DNA of 64,000 nt from WYEN01 sp049976205. GTDB lineage: Archaea; Thermoproteota; Thermoprotei_A; Sulfolobales; AG1. Location of the stretch: the NCBI GenBank assembly GCA_049976205.1, contig JBMFIR010000001.1, positions 59,238 through 123,237 on the forward strand, written 5' to 3'. Both the position numbers and the translations under genes were made by a program. Every line of letters begins with the position of its first letter. Position 1 is the stretch's first letter. Shown here one piece after another: positions 1 to 7,824 of this stretch. Below the pieces are notes generated by a model. The model was not told the DNA's origin. It saw nothing but the letters and a program-made list of their open reading frames with translations, and made no database searches.

Positions 1-976
1 CATATTTTCTGACATTAATCACTACTTGATGAGATTTTGTGAAACCTAGATGCTCACCCACTACGTCTAAGCCCTCAGCGTGAAGCGCTTCGGCAAATGC
101 TTTAGCGTTCCTAATTATTTGATCAGCATATTGTTCACCAAAATAATTCATCTCAAGAGCTGTCACAGCTACCGCAGGTAGTCTGTGTAGATGATGATTA
201 CTTACGAACCATGGGAAAATATTCTTAGAGATCTCTTTAAATACTTCTTCATTATTAGACAATATAACTCCCCCCTGGGGACCTGGAAATGTTTTGTGTG
301 TTGAAGAAGTGACAACATCCGCCCCTGCTTCAAAAGGATCTCTCCATCTTCTCCCAGCTATTAAACCCAGTACATGTGCAGCGTCGTATACAACTTTAGC
401 ACCTACTGAATGAGCTACATCACCTAGTTCCTTAAGTGGGTGAGGAAATAGATAGAGAGAGCCGCCCATAACAATGAAGTCAGGTTTTATGCTCTCAATT
501 AGCTTCGCGGCTTTATCTACGTCAACATTCATATTTTCTTTATCGAAAGGCATCTCGATATGCTGTATACCTAATGCACCTAATGTACCGAATTTTGTAT
601 GGCTAACGTGTGCACCTGCTTGAACTGGTGCTACAACAGCTTTTCCTCCTGGAGGAGCGAGAGTTCTGAATGTTGCAGCATTAGCCACGGTGCCACTTAC
701 AGGTCTCAGATCAACATGTTTCACTCTAAACAGCTTACCCATATGCTCCATCGCGAATTCTTCTATATCATCTACGTATGGGAGACCTTGATAATATCTT
801 TTTCTAGGTTTTCCCTCAGCGTACCTATGCATCATATCGGTGAAATAAACAGCCTCTGCTAATGGGCTCATAACATTTTCGCTTGGGATAAGATTCAGTG
901 TTTCTGTGCTTCTCCACTTATTGTGTCTACCTGTGATCTCAATAATTCTCTGAAGTTCAGGAGGTATTTTCTGCAT
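1..976 (-). CDS. glyA: Serine hydroxymethyltransferase (3' end outside window)
   Basis: PLP enzyme interconverting serine and glycine with a C1 carrier, in the cytoplasm. The minus-strand frame opens at ATG 976 (MQKIPPELQ) and runs off the left edge with about 325 codons; family members are about 430 residues, so roughly the last 100 are missing. Visible family signatures are LIPSENVMSP near residue 25, an RYYQGLPYVDDIE-type segment near 53, YDAAHVLGL near 200 and the PLP-lysine motif TSSTHKTFPGPQGG with the lysine at about residue 228. An ATG four bases upstream (980) is out of frame. The glycine-cleavage proteins GcvT and GcvH near 22-23.5 kb use the same glycine/C1 pool. The assignment is secure; only the C-terminus is unseen. 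Confidence 0.96.
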   Translation of the reverse strand, partial: MQKIPPELQRIIEITGRHNKWRSTETLNLIPSENVMSPLAEAVYFTDMMHRYAEGKPRKRYYQGLPYVDDIEEFAMEHMGKLFRVKHVDLRPVSGTVANAATFRTLAPPGGKAVVAPVQAGAHVSHTKFGTLGALGIQHIEMPFDKENMNVDVDKAAKLIESIKPDFIVMGGSLYLFPHPLKELGDVAHSVGAKVVYDAAHVLGLIAGRRWRDPFEAGADVVTSSTHKTFPGPQGGVILSNNEEVFKEISKNIFPWFVSNHHLHRLPAVAVTALEMNYFGEQYADQIIRNAKAFAEALHAEGLDVVGEHLGFTKSHQVVINVRKY

Positions 977-1080
977 ACATTATTACCTCAACTAAATATT
1001 ACTTACCTCAGAATATATAGGTATCACTTTATTATTGAAAAACTTAATTTCTAGATAATTATTTTGAAGAGGCTTTGAAA

Positions 1081-1692
1081 ATGATGAGAATGTACAGAAT
1101 AGATCTGTTCCAAGAATCATCGGAACCAATAGCTTGGTTAATTGGAATATTTCTTTTAATAAATGTTTTCGGAGGAATCTACTACATGAAAACAGATCTT
1201 ATGTCAGGCATCGCGGTATCAATCGCTATTTTAATAGGCTTTATACTCCATGAGTTAGCTCATAGAACTGTTGCCAATAGACTTGGTTGCAACTCTAGAT
1301 TCTCTATAGATGTCTTCTCGGTACTGGTAACATCGGCTACTGCACTACTACAAAATATACTTCTGATAACAACTTCTCGAGGATTGCCGTTCATATTAGC
1401 TCTCCCAGGTTTCGTTATGAGCTACTGTTTCTATTCAAGAAAAGATTTCGAAGGAATCATAGCATTTGCTGGACCAGCAACTAATATCTTAATAGCAATA
1501 ATTTCGCTACTTATAGCCTCGCTAGTTCCCTCAGCATATTACTTAGGGAGCTTCATATCTCGTATTAATTCGATGCTGGCTCTATTTAATCTTTTGCCAA
1601 TACCTCCTCTTGACGGATACAAAGTTATTAGGTGGAACATATTTATCTGGATAATTTCTCTAATGTTTGCATTAGTACTATTAATAGCTTAG
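1081..1692 (+). CDS. M50 (site-2-protease-like) membrane metalloprotease
   Basis: Intramembrane zinc protease of the M50 family. HELAH, the zinc-binding HExxH with its catalytic Glu, lies near residue 57. NLLPIPPLDGYK near residue 171 is the second family motif, supplying the third ligand (Asp). Hydrophobic segments surround both, and the length of about 200 residues suits a minimal archaeal M50 core without PDZ or CBS domains. I start at ATG 1081 because a GAGG sits eight bases upstream; a TTG at 1075 would leave almost no spacing. The substrate is unknown. The gene is monocistronic between divergent glyA and the half tRNA. Confidence 0.85.
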   Translation: MMRMYRIDLFQESSEPIAWLIGIFLLINVFGGIYYMKTDLMSGIAVSIAILIGFILHELAHRTVANRLGCNSRFSIDVFSVLVTSATALLQNILLITTSRGLPFILALPGFVMSYCFYSRKDFEGIIAFAGPATNILIAIISLLIASLVPSAYYLGSFISRINSMLALFNLLPIPPLDGYKVIRWNIFIWIISLMFALVLLIA

Positions 1693-1732
1693 GTCTTCAA
1701 AAAGTACTATCAAGAGAAATCTTTAATAATTC

Positions 1733-1740
1733 TTTTTAAA
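1733..1740 (+). promoter_or_regulatory. Box A (TATA) for the half-tRNA transcript
   Basis: TTTTTAAA lies about 26 bases upstream of G1763, the first base of the GC-rich leader of the tRNA 3' half. This is the usual archaeal distance from TATA element to transcription start, so the half gene probably has its own promoter. Inferred from spacing only. Confidence 0.5.
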
Positions 1741-1762
1741 GTCTTTAAAATAGAATTATATT

Positions 1763-1817
1763 GGAGGCGGTGGCGGAGAGAGCCCCCGTGACCGGGGTTC
1801 GAATCCCCGCCCGGCTA
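1763..1817 (+). tRNA. 3' half of a trans-split tRNA, probably Gln(CTG)
   Basis: The sequence contains a complete T arm (stem CGGGG at 1793-1797, loop TTCGAAT, stem CCCCG at 1805-1809), a seven-base 3' acceptor strand CCCGGCT and discriminator A at 1817. There is no D arm or 5' acceptor strand upstream or downstream. The acceptor implies a 5' AGCCGGG, which with A73 is typical of archaeal tRNA-Gln. A 12-base GC-rich leader GGAGGCGGTGGC precedes it. BHB reading: GGAG (1775-1778) would pair with CTCT of a Gln(CTG) anticodon loop, AGA (1779-1781) forms the three-base bulge cut as AG|A, and GCCCC starts the 3' anticodon stem. The variable loop would then be six bases, slightly long. Trans-split tRNAs are known in Nanoarchaeum, Caldivirga and some Desulfurococcales. 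A dead tRNA fragment is the alternative. Confidence 0.7.
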
Positions 1818-1820
1818 TAT

Positions 1821-2042
1821 CTAATCTCTCTTAACAACAAATAATTTTATGATCTCGTCATTATTATCTCCATCCACCACACTTAGACCATGACTTCTGA
1901 GGTATTTAATAACTTCATTAATTATGTAATACTCATTCATACTTATCTCTAAAACTACTTTCTCATTGCTCTGAATCGAGGATACGATCTGTGAAATAAT
2001 TGTTTTGTAATTTGCTTTTGATACCACGTATTTCTTAATCAA
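1821..2042 (-). CDS. Small hypothetical protein (73 aa)
   Basis: I do not recognise the family. The 73-residue product is charged, without Cys or membrane segments, and looks like a small alpha/beta fold. It lies 59 bp downstream of the ThiF-like gene on the same strand. The gap has its own box A (GCTTATATAAAG, around 2078-2085 read on the minus strand), and GAGG precedes the TTG start with seven-base spacing, which favours a real gene. It ends four bases from the half-tRNA 3' end, so the two are convergent. A partner role for the ThiF protein is only a guess from position. Confidence 0.55.
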   Translation of the reverse strand: MIKKYVVSKANYKTIISQIVSSIQSNEKVVLEISMNEYYIINEVIKYLRSHGLSVVDGDNNDEIIKLFVVKRD

Positions 2043-2101
2043 TTAGTATCCTCAAATCTAATCATTTAAATTCTTTATATAAGCAAATTCCTCACGCGAC
2101 A

Positions 2102-3172
2102 TTAGTTGGTGTTATGGGATCGAGGTTTATCCAGTGAATCTTTTATTAAGTTCAAAAGCTTTGAGAGTTCTTCTTCTTTTAAACCTTTTACTAAACCTAT
2201 TCTAGAATTCTTGTATAGCTCTATCGTGATATTCTCCCGAGATAATATGTATCTATGAATATCTTCACTAAATGATGCATTAATTATCGAAGAGATCTTC
2301 TCCAGATCTTCTCTTAAGAGCTTCCTTGAAAGTTTTATTTGGTAAATATTTTCCTTGGAGCATTTCTTAATTATTTGCAAGGGCTCAACTCTGCCTATGA
2401 ATTCTGTTTCTCTTAATGAACATACAGGACACTTGGGATTTCTATGAATAACTAATGATCCAAGTTCTAGTTTTCTTAGATCTATATAATGTATCTTTGA
2501 ATCTACTTTTTTCCCAAGTATAATATCTAGAGCTATTCTAGAGGCTACAGTGGCCGTGGCTACTACTGTAAGAACTGAGACACCTATTATATTACACGGA
2601 TCACTCTCTGCCTTAGAGAGAATACTTTGAGGATCATATATACATCTTAAACACGCTGTTTCACCAGGTATAACAGGCATAACTACTCCATAGAAACCCT
2701 CCACAGCAGAGTATATGTAGGGCTTATTAGATAATATAGCTGCCTCATTAACTATAAATCTCGATCTCATGTTATCTAAACCATCCATAACTAAATCTAC
2801 ATCTTTCAATAAATCCTGTGCATTATCAACATCAAAAGAATCTATTACATACTCAATCTCTACATCAGGAAAAATTTCTCTTAAGCTCCTAGCCAACGCA
2901 TATGCTTTAGGGGTTCGCTCCCGAGCATCACTATACTTATAGGCTAGTGTCCTCGGCAGATTTGACAACTCAACTTCGTCTGGGTCAAGTACTCTTATTC
3001 TCCTAACACCAGATCTAGCCATGAAGATAGATATTGCTGAGCCCAAGGCTCCAGAACCTACTACGAGAACGCTACTATCCATAATTCTCTTCTGATTCTC
3101 GATCCCAAAGTCTCTCATAATTATTTGCCTAGAGAACATCTCTATATATTCTAACAGATCTTTTCCGACCAT
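2102..3172 (-). CDS. E1-like adenylyltransferase, ThiF/MoeB/HesA family
   Basis: Members adenylate the C-terminal glycine of ubiquitin-like sulfur carriers (MoaD, ThiS, SAMPs) for molybdopterin, thiamine or tRNA thiolation. Visible features are the Rossmann ATP loop VVGSGALGS (residues 37-45), DGLDN (130-134), Cys pairs CLRC (174-177) and CPVC (248-251) for the structural zinc, and PCNIIGV (192-198) in the region of the family's catalytic Cys. Canonical length is about 250 residues; here about 100 extra residues follow the second Cys pair and match no domain I know. No rhodanese domain and no ubiquitin-like carrier gene is adjacent. GAGG lies 11 bases before ATG 3172. The precise pathway cannot be told. 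Confidence 0.85.
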   Translation of the reverse strand: MVGKDLLEYIEMFSRQIIMRDFGIENQKRIMDSSVLVVGSGALGSAISIFMARSGVRRIRVLDPDEVELSNLPRTLAYKYSDARERTPKAYALARSLREIFPDVEIEYVIDSFDVDNAQDLLKDVDLVMDGLDNMRSRFIVNEAAILSNKPYIYSAVEGFYGVVMPVIPGETACLRCIYDPQSILSKAESDPCNIIGVSVLTVVATATVASRIALDIILGKKVDSKIHYIDLRKLELGSLVIHRNPKCPVCSLRETEFIGRVEPLQIIKKCSKENIYQIKLSRKLLREDLEKISSIINASFSEDIHRYILSRENITIELYKNSRIGLVKGLKEEELSKLLNLIKDSLDKPRSHNTN

Positions 3173-3307
3173 CTCTTTTTAACCTCTTGAGTAGTTAATG
3201 TTCTGCGGTCCGGGTCGCTCCACCTCAATCACTAATCAGCGAAGTCTTTTTCTTCATCCCATAAATCTATCTAGTAATTAAATTATTTAAGGTAAATAGT
3301 TATATCC

Positions 3308-3643
3308 TTGCTACGAGACTATTATGAGAAAATGATTAATGTATGTGAGATCTGCTGGGAAAAACCCGCATTTGCGAGATGCAGATTATGTAAGAGGTAT
3401 GTTTGCAAGGATCATTTTTTAGAAGAAAAGTCTCTGTGTGTAATATGTAGCGAGTCTCTATGTAGAGTATGTGGAAAAAATCTTGCAATCACAACTTGCC
3501 CATCTTGTGGAAGACTAGTCTGCCACTCATGTCTAATTGATCGAAGAGGAGTCAGGATCTGTTATATGTGTAAGATTGGGGGTAAAGACGAGATCTTTAG
3601 AACATCCTTAAGAGCTTACACACTTATAAAAGGATATAAATGA
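3308..3643 (+). CDS. Multi-CxxC zinc-finger protein
   Basis: Small cytoplasmic metal-binding protein of 111 residues with seven CxxC pairs (CEIC, CRLC, CVIC, CRVC, CPSC, CHSC, CYMC) and several His, arranged as two or three cross-braced B-box/HIT-type fingers. It resembles short archaeal zinc-finger proteins of unknown function. The TTG at 3308 has no ribosome-binding site but lies about 22 bases from an A/T-rich box A; ATG 3332 (MINVCEIC) is the more conservative start and keeps every Cys pair. It is divergent from the ThiF-like gene and convergent with glmS, with two bases between stop codons. Function unknown. Confidence 0.75.
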   Translation: MLRDYYEKMINVCEICWEKPAFARCRLCKRYVCKDHFLEEKSLCVICSESLCRVCGKNLAITTCPSCGRLVCHSCLIDRRGVRICYMCKIGGKDEIFRTSLRAYTLIKGYK

Positions 3644-3645
3644 AG

Positions 3646-5481
3646 TCACTCTACGGTAACTGTCTTAGCTAGATTCCTCGGTTTATCAGGATCATATCCT
3701 TGTGCAATCGCTAAATGATAAGCTAAAAATTGATAAGGTACTACATAAAGCACCGAGGCATTTGTCTCGTGAAGTTTAGGTAGCTTAAATACATAGTGGG
3801 ATAATCTATGAACTCTCTCAAAGTCTTTAGGAGCCACAGAGACTACATAGGCTCCTCTAGCTCTCATTTCCTCAATGTTTCCTAAAATAGGTTCTTCGCC
3901 CTCCTCTCTATTAAAAACTGTGAAGAAAACAGGAAAATCTTTCTCAACTAGAGCTATTGGACCATGCTTGCTCTCGCCGGCTGGATACGCCTCTGCATGA
4001 ATATACGAGATTTCTTTAATTTTTAAAGCACCCTCGAGAGATATAGGATAGGAAATATCTCTTCCCAAAATATACATACTACTCTTACTCCTTAATCTCC
4101 CTACTAGTTCCCTAGCTTCTGAATCTATGTTTCTTAATATGTTAATCATTATACGAGGTACACTCTTCAACTCTCTTAAGTAATTACTTGCCTTATCACT
4201 ATCGTATCTCTCAAGTAGTCTATACACGATATAAAGACCCACAGCTACTTGTGTAGTGAAGGTCTTTGTTGCTGCGACACCTATCTCGGGGCCTGCTCTC
4301 ATATATATTCTATAGTCAGATTCTCTGGGAATAGTGCTATCTACAACATTAGATATAGCTAGTATCGCGGCTCCTCTACTCTTAGCAACTCTAATTGCTT
4401 TGAGAGTATCTATTGTTTCACCGCTTTGACTAATAGCTATCAACAGATCTTTTTCATTAAATACTTTCTTATACAATTCTACCTCACTTGATATAAAAGC
4501 TATCGAGAGAAGTCCTAGATATCTCTTTAATGCATAGTCAAGTACTAAACCTGCGTGATAAGAGGATCCTGCGCCTGTGATAAATATTCTATTGCTCTTG
4601 TTAAATAGATCTAGTATATCCTTGATCTGATCAGAGATCCCTGCGAGAGATTGTTCTATGGAGTAGGGTTGCTCATATATCTCCTTTAACATGTAGTAGC
4701 TATATCCTCCTCTCTCAACATCCTTAAGATCCCACTCGATGAGACGAATCCTCTTTCTAATATCAATTATTTCACCACTGATACTCTCAATATATATTTC
4801 ACTTGGTGTTAAGTAGCCATATTCTCCATCCTCAAGAACAATAATTCTCTTCGTGTAATCAATAATCGCTGGTATATCGCTTGAGATCACATTAAAACCC
4901 TCTCCTAAACCAATTACTAGAGGCGAGACGTACTTGGCGAAGTATATTCTTCCGGGCTCTCTGCAGTACAAGATTACTAGAGCATATGCTCCTGTAATAG
5001 CTTTGAGAAGTTCTCTAAGAGCCTTGAGCATGTCTCCATTGGAAATATTCAAGTACTTCTCCAAGAGATGAGCCACTAATTCGGTATCGGTTTCACTAAC
5101 CATTGTGTGCCCCTCATTCTCAAGAGATCTTCTTAAAATATCATAGTTCTGTATAATTCCATTATGAGCAACAGCTATGCATCTGCTACAATCAGTGTGT
5201 GGGTGAGCATTTGTATCATTAACTGAGCCGTGGGTAGCCCATCTTGTATGACCAATTCCACATAATCCATCATATTTCTCAAAACCTAGTCTCTCATAGA
5301 GATCATCGATCTTTCCTTTAGCCTTAGAAATAACTATTTCACCGTCTCTATCAAGTACTGCAAAACCCACTGAGTCATATCCTCTATATTCTAATCTCTT
5401 CAGAGATCTCCCTATTAAAGAACCGATATTTCTACCCAGAAGACCGTGGCTTTTCTGAGTAACTCCTATGATCCCGCACAA
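3646..5481 (-). CDS. glmS: Glucosamine-6-phosphate synthase (isomerizing)
   Basis: Converts fructose-6-phosphate and glutamine to glucosamine-6-phosphate, feeding UDP-GlcNAc and N-glycan synthesis. The N-terminal class II amidotransferase domain shows CGIIGV, RYEYRGYDS-type and RWATHG motifs; two SIS sugar-isomerase domains follow (GAGSSYHAG, SQSGETIDT, SLEGALKIKEIS), ending in the typical KTVTVE tail. The catalytic nucleophile must be the mature N-terminal Cys, so translation must begin at TTG 5481, giving M-C-G-I-I-G. The longer ATG frame from 5514 would bury the Cys at residue 13 and is rejected. Length of 611 residues is normal. It is divergent from the inositol-phosphate-synthase pair. 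Confidence 0.95.
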   Translation of the reverse strand: MCGIIGVTQKSHGLLGRNIGSLIGRSLKRLEYRGYDSVGFAVLDRDGEIVISKAKGKIDDLYERLGFEKYDGLCGIGHTRWATHGSVNDTNAHPHTDCSRCIAVAHNGIIQNYDILRRSLENEGHTMVSETDTELVAHLLEKYLNISNGDMLKALRELLKAITGAYALVILYCREPGRIYFAKYVSPLVIGLGEGFNVISSDIPAIIDYTKRIIVLEDGEYGYLTPSEIYIESISGEIIDIRKRIRLIEWDLKDVERGGYSYYMLKEIYEQPYSIEQSLAGISDQIKDILDLFNKSNRIFITGAGSSYHAGLVLDYALKRYLGLLSIAFISSEVELYKKVFNEKDLLIAISQSGETIDTLKAIRVAKSRGAAILAISNVVDSTIPRESDYRIYMRAGPEIGVAATKTFTTQVAVGLYIVYRLLERYDSDKASNYLRELKSVPRIMINILRNIDSEARELVGRLRSKSSMYILGRDISYPISLEGALKIKEISYIHAEAYPAGESKHGPIALVEKDFPVFFTVFNREEGEEPILGNIEEMRARGAYVVSVAPKDFERVHRLSHYVFKLPKLHETNASVLYVVPYQFLAYHLAIAQGYDPDKPRNLAKTVTVE

Positions 5482-5601
5482 TATACCACGCAATAATAGT
5501 ATAAAGTTTCCCACTATTAAAAATTGAGGATCGAGAGAGTCTCGTGAAGTCTAATAGGAAAATTATTTTATGCAATAAACAATTTAATTAGGATACTTAA
5601 T

Positions 5602-6612
5602 ATGGAAAAGATCAGAGTTTTCGGAGTAGGATTAGGAACTGTTCTTTCATCATTAATTAAAGCTGTTGAGTTCTCTAAAGAGAAGGGAATAGAAGGATTA
5701 TGGCATAATAGGATCGGAGGATATAGTGTTGAGGATATAGAAGTAGTAGGCTTATCCGACATAAATTGTGAAAAGATTCGTAATAGAAGATTTCATATTA
5801 TTCCAGGTATATTACTTGATGATATAACTATTTTAAGAGATTACTTAGGTCCGCTGTGCACATCTGATCCGGAGGATTTTAAGAGAGAGTTAAAGAAGAC
5901 GGAGCCAGATATAGTGCTCTTAGCGATTAATAGTGGTGAAGAAAAAACATCTAGGAAATATGCTGAGATATCCATGGAGCTGAACATATCTCTTATAAAT
6001 ACTACACCCGAGATCATAGCTAGGGATCAGAAATTATTTGATGGGTTCCTAGAGAGAGATATAATTTTAATTGGCGATGATCTATTGAGTAGTATAGGTG
6101 GAACAATGATTCATAAAAATATAGCAGAATTTTTCTCAAAGAGAAATTTGAAGATCTTGAGAAGCTATCAATTAGATATATCAGGTACTCTAGAGACACT
6201 TGTTACGAGTGATGAGAATATTAGAATGAAGAAAAGGGAGGTAAAGAGTCAATCAATAGGGATCGAAGGTGTAGAGAAGATAACTGCTGGAACAACCGAT
6301 TATGTTCCTTTCTTAGAGGATCAGAGGATCAGTCATATATACATGGAAGTTTTGGGTCCTCTGAGCAAGATCTATAAGATCGAGATTAAGTACTGGAGTC
6401 ATGATGGGTCAAGCTCTGTGAACACTGTGCTGGATACCATCAGAGCCATAGCGTATAGCACAAGGAGATATAGAGGGGATAAAGAGATCCTTAGAAAACA
6501 TGCCGAGATAATATCAGCTTATGGTTTTAAAGCACCGCCAAAAACTATTAAATACAGTGAGGCTCTTGAATTATTTGAGAAGATCTTTGTGAAAGAAGAG
6601 ATAATGATGTAG
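5602..6612 (+). CDS. Inositol-1-phosphate synthase paralogue, divergent copy
   Basis: Related to myo-inositol-1-phosphate synthase, the NAD-dependent cyclase of glucose-6-phosphate. The N-terminal dinucleotide loop reads GVGLGTVLSS, lacking the Asn of the usual GxGNxAS. GDDLLSSIGGT replaces the GDD-K-GxxGAT seen in the next gene. A Lys-x3-Lys pair (MKKREVKSQS, near 208-215) and a late Lys (GFKAPPK, near 313) that can be aligned with catalytic lysines remain. It is followed after 10 bases by a second, more canonical copy, so the two form one operon and may make a hetero-oligomer. ATG 5602 has AGGAT seven bases upstream. Catalytic competence is doubtful. Confidence 0.75.
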   Translation: MEKIRVFGVGLGTVLSSLIKAVEFSKEKGIEGLWHNRIGGYSVEDIEVVGLSDINCEKIRNRRFHIIPGILLDDITILRDYLGPLCTSDPEDFKRELKKTEPDIVLLAINSGEEKTSRKYAEISMELNISLINTTPEIIARDQKLFDGFLERDIILIGDDLLSSIGGTMIHKNIAEFFSKRNLKILRSYQLDISGTLETLVTSDENIRMKKREVKSQSIGIEGVEKITAGTTDYVPFLEDQRISHIYMEVLGPLSKIYKIEIKYWSHDGSSSVNTVLDTIRAIAYSTRRYRGDKEILRKHAEIISAYGFKAPPKTIKYSEALELFEKIFVKEEIMM

Positions 6613-6622
6613 GTGAGTAGAG

Positions 6623-7723
6623 ATGAGTATAAGAACAGCAATATTTGGATTAGGCAACATAGCATCAGCGCTAATACAAATAGTTCATAAGGCTAAGAGA
6701 GGAGAGAAGATCGAGAGTTTAATGAGTGAATATATTGGTAAATACTCAGTAGCAGATATTGATTTTGTTGCAGCATTTGACGTCTCAGAGAATAAGATCG
6801 GGAAGGACATCTCGGAGGCAATATTTGAGTACCCTAATATATTTCCTAAAATCATAGATCTTGAGCCTCTAGGTGTGAAAGTTTCTCCGGGACCTGTTCT
6901 AGATGGTGTGGCACCTCATATGAGAGAGATCTTTAAACCTCATAACATGAAGATAGATCTTAATTATGTTGTTAGGATCCTTAGAGAAAATAGTGTTGAA
7001 GTAGCTATCAATCTACTACCTGTTGGGGCTGAGGAGGCAACAAGATTATACGCGGAGGCTTGCTATAGAGCTGGTGTAGCTTTTATTAATGCGATCCCTG
7101 TCTTCATAGCTAGTGATAGAGAGAGAAAATGGCACAGAAAATTTAAAGAGGCTATACTTCCTCTCTTAGGAGACGATATCAAAGGTCAGGTTGGTGCTAC
7201 CATACTTCATAGAACTCTAGTGAGACTTCTTCATATGAGAGGTGTTAGAGTTAAGGAGACATATCAGGTTAATATTGGTGGAAATACTGATTTTCTTAAT
7301 ATGATGATTGAGGAGAGATTATATTCTAAGAGAATTAGCAAAACTGAGGCAGTTACCTCAATACTACCCTATGGAAAGAAACTTGAGGAAAGCAAGAGGG
7401 TTAGAATAGGTCCTAGTGATTATGTAGATTTTCTAGGCAACACCAAAATAGCTTATATATATGTGAAGGGAGCCTCTTTAGGAGGCTTCCCCGTCACTAT
7501 TGAGGTTAAGCTTTCTGTTGATGACAAATCAATGGCTACAGCAATATTAATAGATGCCATTAGAGTAGCGAAATTAGCACTTGATAGAGGACACGGCGGA
7601 GTTATTGCCGGGCCCAGCGCATTTTTATTTAAGCATCCACCTCATCAAGCACCTGACGATGAAACGGCTTATTACTGGTTCACTAGATATATAATGACTG
7701 GAGAAGATATATACTTTGATTAA
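6623..7723 (+). CDS. Myo-inositol-1-phosphate synthase
   Basis: Cyclises glucose-6-phosphate to L-myo-inositol-1-phosphate for archaeal inositol lipids and, in hyperthermophiles, di-inositol-phosphate solutes. It has the canonical nucleotide loop GLGNIASAL (residues 9-17), GDDIKGQVGAT, NIGGNTDFL, the catalytic-type YSKRISKTEA lysines and a late AFLFKHPPH segment. Length of 366 residues fits archaeal enzymes. GGTGA lies six bases before ATG 6623, overlapping the stop of its paralogue, so expression is coupled. No inositol monophosphatase or DIP-synthesis gene is adjacent, so the end product is inferred. Confidence 0.85.
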   Translation: MSIRTAIFGLGNIASALIQIVHKAKRGEKIESLMSEYIGKYSVADIDFVAAFDVSENKIGKDISEAIFEYPNIFPKIIDLEPLGVKVSPGPVLDGVAPHMREIFKPHNMKIDLNYVVRILRENSVEVAINLLPVGAEEATRLYAEACYRAGVAFINAIPVFIASDRERKWHRKFKEAILPLLGDDIKGQVGATILHRTLVRLLHMRGVRVKETYQVNIGGNTDFLNMMIEERLYSKRISKTEAVTSILPYGKKLEESKRVRIGPSDYVDFLGNTKIAYIYVKGASLGGFPVTIEVKLSVDDKSMATAILIDAIRVAKLALDRGHGGVIAGPSAFLFKHPPHQAPDDETAYYWFTRYIMTGEDIYFD

Positions 7724-7824
7724 TCCTTTGAGATAATAAGATATAGCTACTTTCTTCAATTATAAATAGGTGTTATCTTTATAATTTTTATACTTTTTTA
7801 GGAAATTACTTAAAAGGATGTATT

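Noticed and set aside
599..862. Plus-strand ORF inside glyA
   Set aside because: It is antisense to the conserved glyA frame, has low-complexity content and no start signal; glyA itself is evident from its PLP motif.
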